From assembly GCA_963715745.1 (NCBI GenBank), contig OY970271.1:186001-250000 (forward strand): a stretch of DNA of 64,000 nucleotides, written 5' to 3'. The notes below the pieces were generated by a model. The model did not search any database and was not told the origin of the DNA. It saw only the letters and a list, made by a program, of their open reading frames with translations. Below are positions 43,364 through 51,023 of this stretch, one piece after another. Every line of letters begins with the position of its first letter. The first letter of the stretch is position 1. This stretch comes from CAWGJF01 sp963715745 (GTDB taxonomy: Bacteria > Bacteroidota > Ignavibacteria > Ignavibacteriales > Ignavibacteriaceae). The translations under genes were made by a program, and so were the position numbers.

Positions 43364-44656
43364 ATGGAAAAGAAAAAAGATAATAAAATTGGATTTATTG
43401 AGGTTGCATCAATTGGAATTGGTGGAATGGTTGGAGGTGGAATTTTTGCAGTGCTCGGATTGGCTGTTCAACTTTCGCAAGGCGGTGCTCCTGTTGCATT
43501 TTTAATTGCCGGGATCGTGGCTCTCTTTACATCTTATTCCTATTCAAAATTATCTGTTGCTTTTCCAGGTAAGGGAGGAACCGTTTCGTTCCTTGATAAA
43601 GCATTTGGTTCAGGCATATTTACCGGATCAATGAATATACTTTTATGGATTAGTTATATAATTATGCTCTCACTCTATGCATTCGCTTTCGGGAGCTACG
43701 GTGCTGAACTTTTCCCCGGTCTTCCACATAACTTAATCAAACATTTATTAATAAGCGGAATTGTATTAACCATTTCTGTTTTAAATATCTTTAGTGCAAA
43801 ACTAATAGGAGAAGCTGAGGATTTGGTTGTGTTATTAAAGTTATTAATATTAATTTTCTTTTGCGTCATCGGATTTATCGGAATTCATCCCGAAAATTTA
43901 GTTATTTCAAACTGGTCCCCTGCCTTAAATCTTGCTGCCGGAGGATTTATTATTTTTTTAGCATATGAAGGCTTTGAATTAATTGCCAACACATCAGATG
44001 ATGTCCGCAATCCTGAAAAAACTTTGCCACGTGCATTCTACTCTTCAGTAATTTTTGTAATTATTCTATATATCCTCGTAGCAATTGTAACGGTAGGAAA
44101 TTTACCTGTTGATAAAATTGTTGCTGCTAAAGATTACGCTTTAGCAATGGCGGCCAAACCTTTTCTTGGTCAGTTCGGCTTTGTTTTAATATCCATTGCA
44201 GCTCTTCTTTCCACAACATCTGCAATAAATGCAACTCTTTATGGTTCAGCCAGACTAAGTTACATAATCGCCAAAGACGGTGAACTACCCGGGTTTTTAG
44301 AAGATAACATCTGGAATAAACCACTTGAGGGATTGTTGATTACATCAGCAGCAACTTTAATCTTTGCAAATCTATTGGACCTGTCAAGCCTTTCAACAAT
44401 GGGAAGTGCGGGCTTCCTTCTAATTTTTACAGGTGTAAATCTTTCTAATGCAAAATTATTTAACGAGACAAAAAGTAAAAAAATCATTTCTTATATTGGC
44501 GCCGGTTTGTGTATAGGTGCATTAGGTAGTCTTATTTGGCAAACACTGAACAGTTCTCCTATGCATCTTTTAATTTTATTCTTAATGATTTTATTTTCGG
44601 TTGGAATTGAAGGCGCATTTAGATTGTTTTCGAAAAGAGAATTAAATATAAGTTAA
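43364..44656 (+). CDS. APC-family amino acid permease
   Basis: The 430-residue protein has about 12 membrane helices and starts with the family signature IGGMVGGGIFAVLGLAVQLS (about 18-37). An internal YEGFELIANTSDDVRNPEKTLPRA is typical of APC transporters (cytoplasmic gating loop). The final helices end in FSVGIEGAFRLFSKREL. It would import amino acids or related amines. It lies 23 bp before the MOSC gene and could be co-transcribed. No specific substrate is visible. Confidence 0.85.
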   Translation: MEKKKDNKIGFIEVASIGIGGMVGGGIFAVLGLAVQLSQGGAPVAFLIAGIVALFTSYSYSKLSVAFPGKGGTVSFLDKAFGSGIFTGSMNILLWISYIIMLSLYAFAFGSYGAELFPGLPHNLIKHLLISGIVLTISVLNIFSAKLIGEAEDLVVLLKLLILIFFCVIGFIGIHPENLVISNWSPALNLAAGGFIIFLAYEGFELIANTSDDVRNPEKTLPRAFYSSVIFVIILYILVAIVTVGNLPVDKIVAAKDYALAMAAKPFLGQFGFVLISIAALLSTTSAINATLYGSARLSYIIAKDGELPGFLEDNIWNKPLEGLLITSAATLIFANLLDLSSLSTMGSAGFLLIFTGVNLSNAKLFNETKSKKIISYIGAGLCIGALGSLIWQTLNSSPMHLLILFLMILFSVGIEGAFRLFSKRELNIS

Positions 44657-44679
44657 AAACTTAATACACCTTAAAAATT

Positions 44680-45480
44680 ATGTACACACTTTCAGAAATA
44701 AATATATATCCTATTAAATCTCTTGCGGGAATCAGTCTTCAGTCTTCTGAAGTTGAGGAACGAGGTTTGAAATACGATCGAAGATGGGTTTTGGTAAATG
44801 AGACAAATACATTTTTCACCCAGCGGGATTATCCTGAGATGGCGTTGATTAAAGTTGCAATAGAAAATGAAGGCTTAAAACTTCAACACAAAACAAAAAA
44901 TGTTGAAGCTCTTTTTGTTCCGTTTAATTTTGAACACAAGGAAAAGGCAGATGTTGTTATCTGGGATGATACCGTAACAGGTGAATTTTATAACAAGCAG
45001 ATCGACGATTGGTTTTCTGAAATACTTGAAATTAAATGTCATCTTGTAAAAATGCCAGAATCGACAAAGCGTGTTGTTGATAAAACTTACGTGAAAAATA
45101 AAATTGTCAGTTTTGCAGATGGATATCCTTTCTTAATAATCGGTCAGGCTTCTTTAGATGATCTGAATTCAAGACTTGAAGATCCGTTACCGATGAACAG
45201 GTTCCGCACTAACTTTGTCTTTACAGGAGGAAAACCATTTGAAGAAGATTATTGGAAAAAATTAAAAATCGGTGATGTGAAGTTTCAGGCAGTGAAACCT
45301 TGCGCACGTTGTGTAATTACAACAACAGATCAGGAAACTGCCGAACGCGCTCATGAACCTCTTTTAACTCTATCTAAATACAGAAATATCAAGGGAAAAG
45401 TTATGTTTGGAATGAACCTGGTTTGTAATAGCACCGGAACTGTAAAACTGGGAGACGAAATTCATAAGAGATTATTTTAA
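44680..45480 (+). CDS. MOSC-domain protein (YcbX-like, N-terminal beta barrel)
   Basis: The 266-residue protein has MOSC_N (MYTLSEINIYPIKSLAGISL ... GLKYDRRWVLVNETNTFFTQR) and the MOSC domain with PMNRFRTNFVFTGGKPFEED. The molybdenum-ligand cysteine region is KPCARCVITTTDQETAE. YcbX/mARC relatives bind a molybdenum cofactor and reduce N-hydroxylated compounds. The 2Fe-2S C-terminal ferredoxin domain of YcbX is absent here, so an outside electron donor would be needed. No cofactor-synthesis gene is nearby. Confidence 0.88.
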   Translation: MYTLSEINIYPIKSLAGISLQSSEVEERGLKYDRRWVLVNETNTFFTQRDYPEMALIKVAIENEGLKLQHKTKNVEALFVPFNFEHKEKADVVIWDDTVTGEFYNKQIDDWFSEILEIKCHLVKMPESTKRVVDKTYVKNKIVSFADGYPFLIIGQASLDDLNSRLEDPLPMNRFRTNFVFTGGKPFEEDYWKKLKIGDVKFQAVKPCARCVITTTDQETAERAHEPLLTLSKYRNIKGKVMFGMNLVCNSTGTVKLGDEIHKRLF

Positions 45481-45724
45481 AAAAAATTTTGGGGGCCTAT
45501 TTTGCATGCTTGACTTATTCATTTCAAAAAAATATATTGATATCAAATTAAAACTTCAAAAGTGAAAAGAATAATTTTTAAATATCAAGTAAACTGCTTT
45601 TCTCATTCCCTCTCCTGGCGTGGCTGGCGCCGCTAAAATATTTCCACACTAGTACATTCGCACGTAAATAGTTTCATAAAAATTAATCTAAATTTTATAA
45701 ACAATTAATCACAGGAGTGATGCA

Positions 45725-47092
45725 ATGAGTATTACTAAAAAAATTCTGCTAAATGAATCCGATATGCCTGATAAGTATTATAATATCCAGGCTGATATGC
45801 CGAATCCTACTTTACCCCCTCTTCACCCTGGAACGTTGCAGCCAATAGGACCGGATGATCTGGCAGTATTGTTTCCGATGGAGCTTATCCAGCAGGAAGT
45901 TTCAACTGAAAGATATATTGAAATTCCTGATGAAGTTCGTAAAGTCTATAAAATGTACAGACCAACTCCATTAATAAGAGCAGTAAATTTTGAAAAGCTT
46001 CTCGATACACCAGCTAAAATATATTACAAGTATGAAGGAGTTAGCCCTACAGGCTCTCACAAACCAAATACAGCAATAGCCCAGGCATATTATAATAGAG
46101 TTGAAGGTGCTAAAAAACTTATCACGGAAACCGGTGCAGGACAGTGGGGAAGCGCTCTAAGTTTTGCCTGTTCTCAGTTTGGATTAGGATGTGAAGTCTA
46201 TATGGTTCGCATAAGTTATGATCAAAAACCTTACAGGAAAATAATGATGAATACTTTTGGGGCAGAGGTTATTTCATCTCCAAGTAACAAAACAAAATCA
46301 GGTAAACAAATATTGAGCAGCAATCCTGATTCACCTGGTAGCCTGGGAATTGCTATATCCGAAGCAGTTGAAGTAGCTGCAACGACAGATGGCTGCAACT
46401 ATTCTTTAGGTAGTGTATTAAATCATGTTTTAATGCATCAGACTATAATTGGCCAGGAAGCAATTAAACAATTAGAAATGACAAGTGATTTTCCTGATGT
46501 TGTGGTTGCACCATTTGGCGGCGGTTCTAATTTTGCAGGAATAGCTTTTCCTTTTCTTAGATATAATTTACAGGAAGGGGAAAAAATCCGCTGCATTGCA
46601 GTGGAACCCGCCAGCTGTCCAAAATTGACAAAGGGAGAATTCCGTTATGATTTTGGAGATACAATGGGATTGACACCTTTAATCCCGATGTACACTTTAG
46701 GCCACACATTTGTACCTGCTCCAATTCATGCTGGTGGATTAAGGTACCACGGGGCTGGAGCAATAATTAGTCAGCTGCTTAAAGATAAAATAATCGAAGC
46801 TGTTGCAATTCAGCAATTGGAATGTTTTGAGGCAGGAATAAAATTCGCAAATTCCGAAGGAGTAATCCCGGCACCAGAAGCAAATCATGCAATAGCACAG
46901 GTTATTCGAGAAGCGGAAATTGCAAAACAGGAAGGAAAAAGTAAAACAATTTTATTTAACCTTTGTGGTCACGGATATTTTGATATGAGTGCATATGAAG
47001 AATATTTTGCCGGAAAATTAGTTGATCACTATTTAACTGAAGAGGAATTATATTCTGATTTGAAAAAACTTAACACACCCAGTGCGGCATGA
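45725..47092 (+). CDS. Tryptophan synthase beta chain-like, TrpB2 type
   Basis: The 455-residue PLP enzyme has catalytic Lys113 in GVSPTGSHKPNTAIAQ. It has the PLP-phosphate loop APFGGGSNFAGIA and the TrpB2-specific long N-terminus (TLPPLHPGTLQPIGPDDLAVLFP) and insert HAGGLRYHGAGAIIS. TrpB2 proteins make tryptophan from indole and serine, and do not couple well to TrpA. No other trp gene is in the window, so it may salvage indole. It is transcribed alone, with a 240-bp leader and its own terminator. Good RBS (AGGAGTG). Confidence 0.9.
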   Translation: MSITKKILLNESDMPDKYYNIQADMPNPTLPPLHPGTLQPIGPDDLAVLFPMELIQQEVSTERYIEIPDEVRKVYKMYRPTPLIRAVNFEKLLDTPAKIYYKYEGVSPTGSHKPNTAIAQAYYNRVEGAKKLITETGAGQWGSALSFACSQFGLGCEVYMVRISYDQKPYRKIMMNTFGAEVISSPSNKTKSGKQILSSNPDSPGSLGIAISEAVEVAATTDGCNYSLGSVLNHVLMHQTIIGQEAIKQLEMTSDFPDVVVAPFGGGSNFAGIAFPFLRYNLQEGEKIRCIAVEPASCPKLTKGEFRYDFGDTMGLTPLIPMYTLGHTFVPAPIHAGGLRYHGAGAIISQLLKDKIIEAVAIQQLECFEAGIKFANSEGVIPAPEANHAIAQVIREAEIAKQEGKSKTILFNLCGHGYFDMSAYEEYFAGKLVDHYLTEEELYSDLKKLNTPSAA

Positions 47093-47098
47093 TTTATA

Positions 47099-47128
47099 AA
47101 GGACGATTGGTATTCTCCAGTCGTCCTT
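47099..47128 (+). terminator. Terminator hairpin after trpB2
   Basis: A 12-bp stem with one wobble (AAGGACGATTGG/CCAGTCGTCCTT) and a 6-nt loop starts 6 bp past the stop. The following T-run is short, so termination may be partial. Confidence 0.7.
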
Positions 47129-47211
47129 AATTATCGAAATAATATACATAGTCAGAAAAAAGTTACCACAAATTAATTAGGTTATATCTTGAAATTATAT
47201 TAGTTTTTGAT

Positions 47212-47234
47212 ATCCGGTAAGGGCCGGATTTTTT
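47212..47234 (+). promoter_or_regulatory. Terminator-like hairpin in the leader of the first RRM gene
   Basis: ATCCGG-TAAGGG-CCGGAT followed by a T-run, only 27 bp before the GTG start at 47262. It is too close and too terminator-like to be chance structure. It may be an attenuator, the end of a small RNA, or a 5' stabilising stem-loop. Confidence 0.55.
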
Positions 47235-47261
47235 ATTCATTATTTTTAAGAGGTTTTTTCA

Positions 47262-47513
47262 GTGAGCACTAAGTTATTTGTGGGTTCTCTACCCTGGTCG
47301 GTAAACGACGAAACATTAAGAAAAACATTTGAAGAACACGGTACGGTGGTATCTGCCAAAGTAGTTACAGACCGTGCTACCGGTAGATCAAGAGGTTTTG
47401 GATTTGTAGAAATGGAGAACCAGTCCGATGCGAAAAATGCTATAGAAGCATTAAACAATTCGGATATGAAAGGAAGAAATATCGTAGTTAATGAGGCTAA
47501 ACCGCGCGACTAA
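47262..47513 (+). CDS. Single-RRM RNA-binding protein
   Basis: The 83-residue protein is a lone RNA recognition motif: RNP2 KLFVGSLPW (4-12), RNP1 RSRGFGFVEM (42-51) and the final NIVVNEAKPRD strand. The start is GTG (47262), after TTTAAGAGG. Short RRM proteins of cyanobacteria and Bacteroidota bind RNA and may respond to cold. A terminator follows at once, so the gene is a single unit. A relative lies 258 bp downstream. Confidence 0.9.
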   Translation: MSTKLFVGSLPWSVNDETLRKTFEEHGTVVSAKVVTDRATGRSRGFGFVEMENQSDAKNAIEALNNSDMKGRNIVVNEAKPRD

Positions 47514-47535
47514 AAAGATATTTTAGTACTAATTA

Positions 47536-47563
47536 GGGGCGTCTATTTAGGCGCCTTTTTTAT
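47536..47563 (+). terminator. Rho-independent terminator of the first RRM gene
   Basis: Stem GGCGTC/GGCGCC (one wobble) with a TATTTA loop, followed by T6, 23 bp past the stop. Confidence 0.85.
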
Positions 47564-47770
47564 TTGCTTTGTAAAAAGAAAATTTTTAATTCAACAGACT
47601 AGCAAATTAAAGGCTTGTTTAGGACATTAAAGAAGACTATGTTAGTATAAACACTTAAAAATCGATTTGATCCCCCTAATTTTTCCGATCTTCTTGGTTT
47701 TTTCATCTATCCACTATTTTTTTCTGTTTTTCAGATTAAATAATTACAAAAATAAATATTAGGAGAACCC

Positions 47771-48064
47771 ATGAATATTTTTGTTGGGAACCTGGCAAAC
47801 GATGTCGTTGAGCAGGATCTAAATGATCTCTTTACTAAATATGGAAAAGTGAATGAGGTCAAAATCATTCGTGATATGTTTTCGCAGCAATCAAAAGGTT
47901 TTGGTTTTATTGATATGCCTTCAAACTCAGAAGCACAGACAGCGATGAAAGAATTGAATACATTCGAGCTGAAGGGTAAAAAACTTACTGTTAATGAGGC
48001 ACGTCCAAGGAATGATAGAAATTCCGGAAGAAGAAATTCAAACCGTGGGAGAACCAGGCGTTAG
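47771..48064 (+). CDS. Single-RRM RNA-binding protein with basic tail
   Basis: The 97-residue protein has RNP2 IFVGNLAND (3-11), RNP1 QSKGFGFIDM (40-49), LTVNEARPRN, and an Arg/Asn/Gly-rich tail (GRRNSNRGRTRR) that should add RNA affinity. AGGAG 6 bp before the ATG is a clear RBS. It is a diverged paralogue of the RRM gene at 47262 with the tail as the main difference. It is ended by its own hairpin terminator. RNA targets are unknown. Confidence 0.9.
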   Translation: MNIFVGNLANDVVEQDLNDLFTKYGKVNEVKIIRDMFSQQSKGFGFIDMPSNSEAQTAMKELNTFELKGKKLTVNEARPRNDRNSGRRNSNRGRTRR

Positions 48065-48085
48065 TTATTATTAATTAACACCTTT

Positions 48086-48115
48086 AAAGCATCCCCAACA
48101 GGATGCTTTTTTTAT
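48086..48115 (+). terminator. Rho-independent terminator of the second RRM gene
   Basis: A 9-bp perfect stem AAAGCATCC/GGATGCTTT with a 6-nt loop and T-run, 21 bp past the stop. Confidence 0.9.
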
Positions 48116-48441
48116 TTTAAATAAAATTCCCACAACGGATTTGTTTGCTAAAACACAGGAAAGATTAAATGAGAGACAAAAAGTTAAATTTAAGTTGCGG
48201 GAATTATTTAGCCTGTTAATTAATTTTTAAGATTAGTTAAAATATGCTTTGCAATCATAATTATCTGCTAATAATCAATTCTTTTTCTTCTAATTAGAAA
48301 AAAATAAATTATATTTTATAAAATGTGATCTTTTTTGCCAAAAAAGCAATAAAAGAAAATTAATCATTTCAATTATACCACTTGATTTTTTTGCTATCAA
48401 TATGATATTATTATGATATCATTTTTTAGGAGAAAAATAAA
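48116..48441. other. Intergenic region, 326 bp
   Basis: AT-rich and without a supported gene. Near its end lies the 10-bp palindrome ATGATATCAT just before the RBS (AGGAGA) of the SPFH gene; no clear promoter match was found. Confidence 0.45.
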
Positions 48442-49317
48442 ATGGAAAAGATTACAGAAAAAAGTGCATCAAAGCTAAATGGGTTTTTTATGCTTTTTCT
48501 TTCTCTGGTAATTCTTGCATTAGCAGTTTACACTTTAATTAATGGGATTCAGTCAAATAAAGTTGAGGTGCTGTATATTTTCTTTCCAATAATGCTGGTG
48601 TTTTTTTTAGTACTTATCGGACTCACAATAATTCAGCCAAATGATTCCCGCGTGTTAATACTTTTTGGAAAATATACCGGAACGGTTCGTCAATCAGGTT
48701 TCTGGTGGGTAAATCCTTTTACTTCAAGAAAAAGAGTCTCGCTAAGAATTAGGAACTTCAACAGTCAAAAAATAAAAGTTAATGATCTCCACGGTAACCC
48801 GATTGAAATCGGCGCAGTGATTGTCTGGAAAGTTGTGGATTCCGCAAAAGCTATCTTTGATGTTGAGAACTATGAAGAGTTTGTTGATATACAAAGCGAA
48901 ACCGCTGTACGTCAGCTTGCTTCAGAATATCCCTATGATACTGATGATGAAGAAAAATCTTCACTCAGGGGAAATCTTCAGGAAATATCAGAGAGTTTAA
49001 AAAACACTTTACAAAAAAGGTTAGAAGTTGCTGGTGTTGAAATTATTGAAGCCAGGATTTCTCATCTGGCTTATGCTCAGGAAATCGCACAGGTTATGCT
49101 TCGCAGACAGCAAGCCCAGGCTATTATTGCGGCACGACAAAAAATTGTTGAGGGTGCGGTTGGAATGGTACAAATGGCATTAAGTGCTTTAAGTGAGCAG
49201 AACATCGTTAGTTTAGATGAAGATAAAAAGGCAACAATGGTTAATAATTTAATGGTTGCCCTTGTGTCTGAAAATGATGTCCAACCGGTCATTAATACTG
49301 GCACTTTATACCAGTAG
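48442..49317 (+). CDS. SPFH/Band 7 protein (stomatin-like)
   Basis: The 291-residue protein has two N-terminal hydrophobic segments (14-35 and 44-65) and an SPFH domain (QPNDSRVLILFGKYTGTVRQSGFWWVNPF; IEIGAVIVWKVVDSAKAIFDVENYEEFV). A helical end AQAIIAARQKIVEGAVGMVQMAL follows. This is the stomatin-like group rather than the prohibitin-like one at 15.9 kb. It heads a tight cluster with a 170-residue protein (8-bp gap) and an Arc-like protein. Members organise membrane patches; the cargo is unknown. Confidence 0.88.
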   Translation: MEKITEKSASKLNGFFMLFLSLVILALAVYTLINGIQSNKVEVLYIFFPIMLVFFLVLIGLTIIQPNDSRVLILFGKYTGTVRQSGFWWVNPFTSRKRVSLRIRNFNSQKIKVNDLHGNPIEIGAVIVWKVVDSAKAIFDVENYEEFVDIQSETAVRQLASEYPYDTDDEEKSSLRGNLQEISESLKNTLQKRLEVAGVEIIEARISHLAYAQEIAQVMLRRQQAQAIIAARQKIVEGAVGMVQMALSALSEQNIVSLDEDKKATMVNNLMVALVSENDVQPVINTGTLYQ

Positions 49318-49325
49318 AGATTAAA

Positions 49326-49838
49326 ATGAAAACTCTTTCATATTATTCGGAGAAAAAACTAATTGTTTCTACAGTTTCTTTTTGGAAAAGAATATATGAA
49401 CTAAAATTTGAAGAAGATGTTCTGGAAAAGTTGTACTTCCCTAAAAAATTCAGCTCATCTGCTATTGTTGAAGGATATAACGGGAAGTGGGAGATTAAAA
49501 GAGATAGTATCTGGAATAGAAATATTTCTGTTTATAAACCAGGATACCATCTTCCTTTTGCAAATTATACTGGATCATTCTGGGGAAATAAAGGAAGACT
49601 TAAACTTCCGCGAGGAAGATATTTAGATTTTCAATTCGGAATTTTCAGAAAAGGTTGTAAGGTGTTCACAACTCGGAATACATTACTTCTTGAATTCAAC
49701 AATAAAATTTCGATAGCAGGTAAATCTGAAATTAAAGTTATTACAAAATCCGATGCGCTTGATGAAAATCCCTGGATATTAATGTTGACCTGGTACATTA
49801 TTCTACAAAATAAAAAACAGGCTGCACATGCTGGTTAA
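49326..49838 (+). CDS. Hypothetical protein, possible LURP/tubby-like beta-barrel fold
   Basis: The 170-residue protein comprises many short strands with Phe/Tyr/Trp (FWKRIYELKFEED; KWEIKRDSIWNRNISVYKP; GSFWGNKGRLKLPRGRY; DFQFGIFRKG) and one C-terminal hydrophobic helix (NPWILMLTWYIILQN). Repeated beta hairpins around a terminal helix are the shape of LURP-one/tubby-like barrels (scramblase-like). No clear family match can be claimed by eye. It lies between an SPFH gene and an Arc-like gene. Confidence 0.6.
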   Translation: MKTLSYYSEKKLIVSTVSFWKRIYELKFEEDVLEKLYFPKKFSSSAIVEGYNGKWEIKRDSIWNRNISVYKPGYHLPFANYTGSFWGNKGRLKLPRGRYLDFQFGIFRKGCKVFTTRNTLLLEFNNKISIAGKSEIKVITKSDALDENPWILMLTWYIILQNKKQAAHAG

Positions 49839-49872
49839 ACAATTAATGTCACGATGAGAAAGGATAAACGAA

Positions 49873-50064
49873 ATGGCTGAAAAGAAAAAGTTTTTATTGA
49901 GAATAGATGAGAATTTACATGTCGCCCTGGAAAAATGGGCGGCTGATGATTTACGAAGTATTAACGCACAGATTGAATTTCTTCTTAAAGAACAATTGCT
50001 TAAAGCTGGAAGGCTGCCAAAAGCTGAAGGTACAAATTCATCGCAATCTGAGGAAAACAATTAA
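49873..50064 (+). CDS. Arc-like ribbon-helix-helix protein
   Basis: The 63-residue protein is MAEKKKFLLRIDENLHVALEKWAADDLRSINAQIEFLLKEQLLKAG plus a polar tail: a single strand (FLLRID) and two helices, the ribbon-helix-helix fold of Arc/MetJ-type DNA binders. Arc-like proteins of this wording (LLRID ... ALEKWAADDLRS.NAQIEFLL) are often encoded beside SPFH proteins, from memory. It may regulate the SPFH cluster; no operator was identified. The start is ATG 49873. Confidence 0.72.
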   Translation: MAEKKKFLLRIDENLHVALEKWAADDLRSINAQIEFLLKEQLLKAGRLPKAEGTNSSQSEENN

Positions 50065-50199
50065 TGAATAGAAATATCTTTAACTCCTTTTTATATCTCT
50101 TGTTTAGTCACAAAGATTTTTTAATTCATTTAATCTATTTCAAAAAAATATTTTTAAATTTCTTATGTGTCATTTAAATTATTTACAGAGGAGTTAACA

Positions 50200-50361
50200 A
50201 TGGGCAAAAAAGTAGAAGTTGCAGGCATAATGGGTCCAATCTGGTTTATGGGCTGGCTGTTTACAATTGGATTTTTAAAGCTTTCTTTTTTCCAGGGTTT
50301 ACTGGCGCTGCTTATCTGGCCTTATTATATCGGTGATTTTCTCTCAGGAAAAATTGTTTAA
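50200..50361 (+). CDS. Small hydrophobic membrane protein (53 residues)
   Basis: Starting at ATG 50200, directly after AGAGGAG, the 53-residue product MGKKVEVAGIMGPIWFMGW has two short hydrophobic segments (IMGPIWFMGWLFTIGFL; FFQGLLALLIWPYYIGDFL) and a final SGKIV. The RBS fixes this start; the 33 nt upstream in frame have none. No family is recognised. It follows the Arc-like gene by 135 bp on the same strand and could be a small membrane partner of the SPFH cluster. Confidence 0.7.
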   Translation: MGKKVEVAGIMGPIWFMGWLFTIGFLKLSFFQGLLALLIWPYYIGDFLSGKIV

Positions 50362-50412
50362 TAGTTAATTCTATTTACAATTATAGCACATCAATTTTAA
50401 TTAAGGGATAAA

Positions 50413-50922
50413 ATGAAATCTGAAGAACTGCGCTCAATTCAGTCTCCGCTAAAGAAAGACTACAAAACAAACCCGGCAAACGCATTTGTTACTTTAAAAG
50501 CCGAAGGAAAGCTAGGTGAAGGGGTAACCTGTAATGTAATCACGGGAAGAGCATTGATTGATGCAGGTCTTCATCCCGCAACAGGCGGAACAGGAATGAA
50601 CATTTGTTCCGGCGATATGCTGCTTGAAGCTTTAGTTGCCTGCGCCGGCGTTACAATGAACTCAGTTGCAACGGCAATCGGGGTTGAAATAAAAGAAGGA
50701 ACAGTAAAAGTAGAAGGTGATCTTGATTTCCGCGGAACTCTGGCTGTATCAAAGGAAGTTCCTGTTGGTTTCCAGAACATCAGGCTTAAATTTGTCTTAA
50801 ATACGAATGCTGATGAAGAACAACTTGCAACACTGATTAAACTCACTGAAAGATATTGCGTTGTTTACCAATCATTAAAAAATCCTCCGCGGTTTGAAAT
50901 TTCAAAAGAAGTAAAAGTTTAA
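50413..50922 (+). CDS. OsmC-family protein
   Basis: The 169-residue protein of the OsmC/Ohr superfamily has MLLEALVACAGVTMNSVAT with one catalytic-type Cys (about 77) and LTERYCVVYQSLKNPP with the second Cys (about 154). This is the two-cysteine pair of peroxide-reducing OsmC/Ohr enzymes. The middle sheet has VKVEGDLDFRGTLAV. Its substrate would be organic hydroperoxide, by family analogy. ATG 50413 follows TTAAGGGAT. It appears to be a single gene or to follow the small membrane gene by 51 bp. Confidence 0.85.
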   Translation: MKSEELRSIQSPLKKDYKTNPANAFVTLKAEGKLGEGVTCNVITGRALIDAGLHPATGGTGMNICSGDMLLEALVACAGVTMNSVATAIGVEIKEGTVKVEGDLDFRGTLAVSKEVPVGFQNIRLKFVLNTNADEEQLATLIKLTERYCVVYQSLKNPPRFEISKEVKV

Positions 50923-51023
50923 AGCTATTTTGTTTTTAAATTTTCCTGCTTTGATTTTTTCATAATAGATTGGTATTAATCAATTATTAGAAATAACTTT
51001 CCTGAAACCCAACGGAGGACGTT

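Noticed and set aside
45481..45724. Riboswitch or trp leader before trpB2
   Set aside because: No leader peptide with Trp codons and no known aptamer pattern could be made out.
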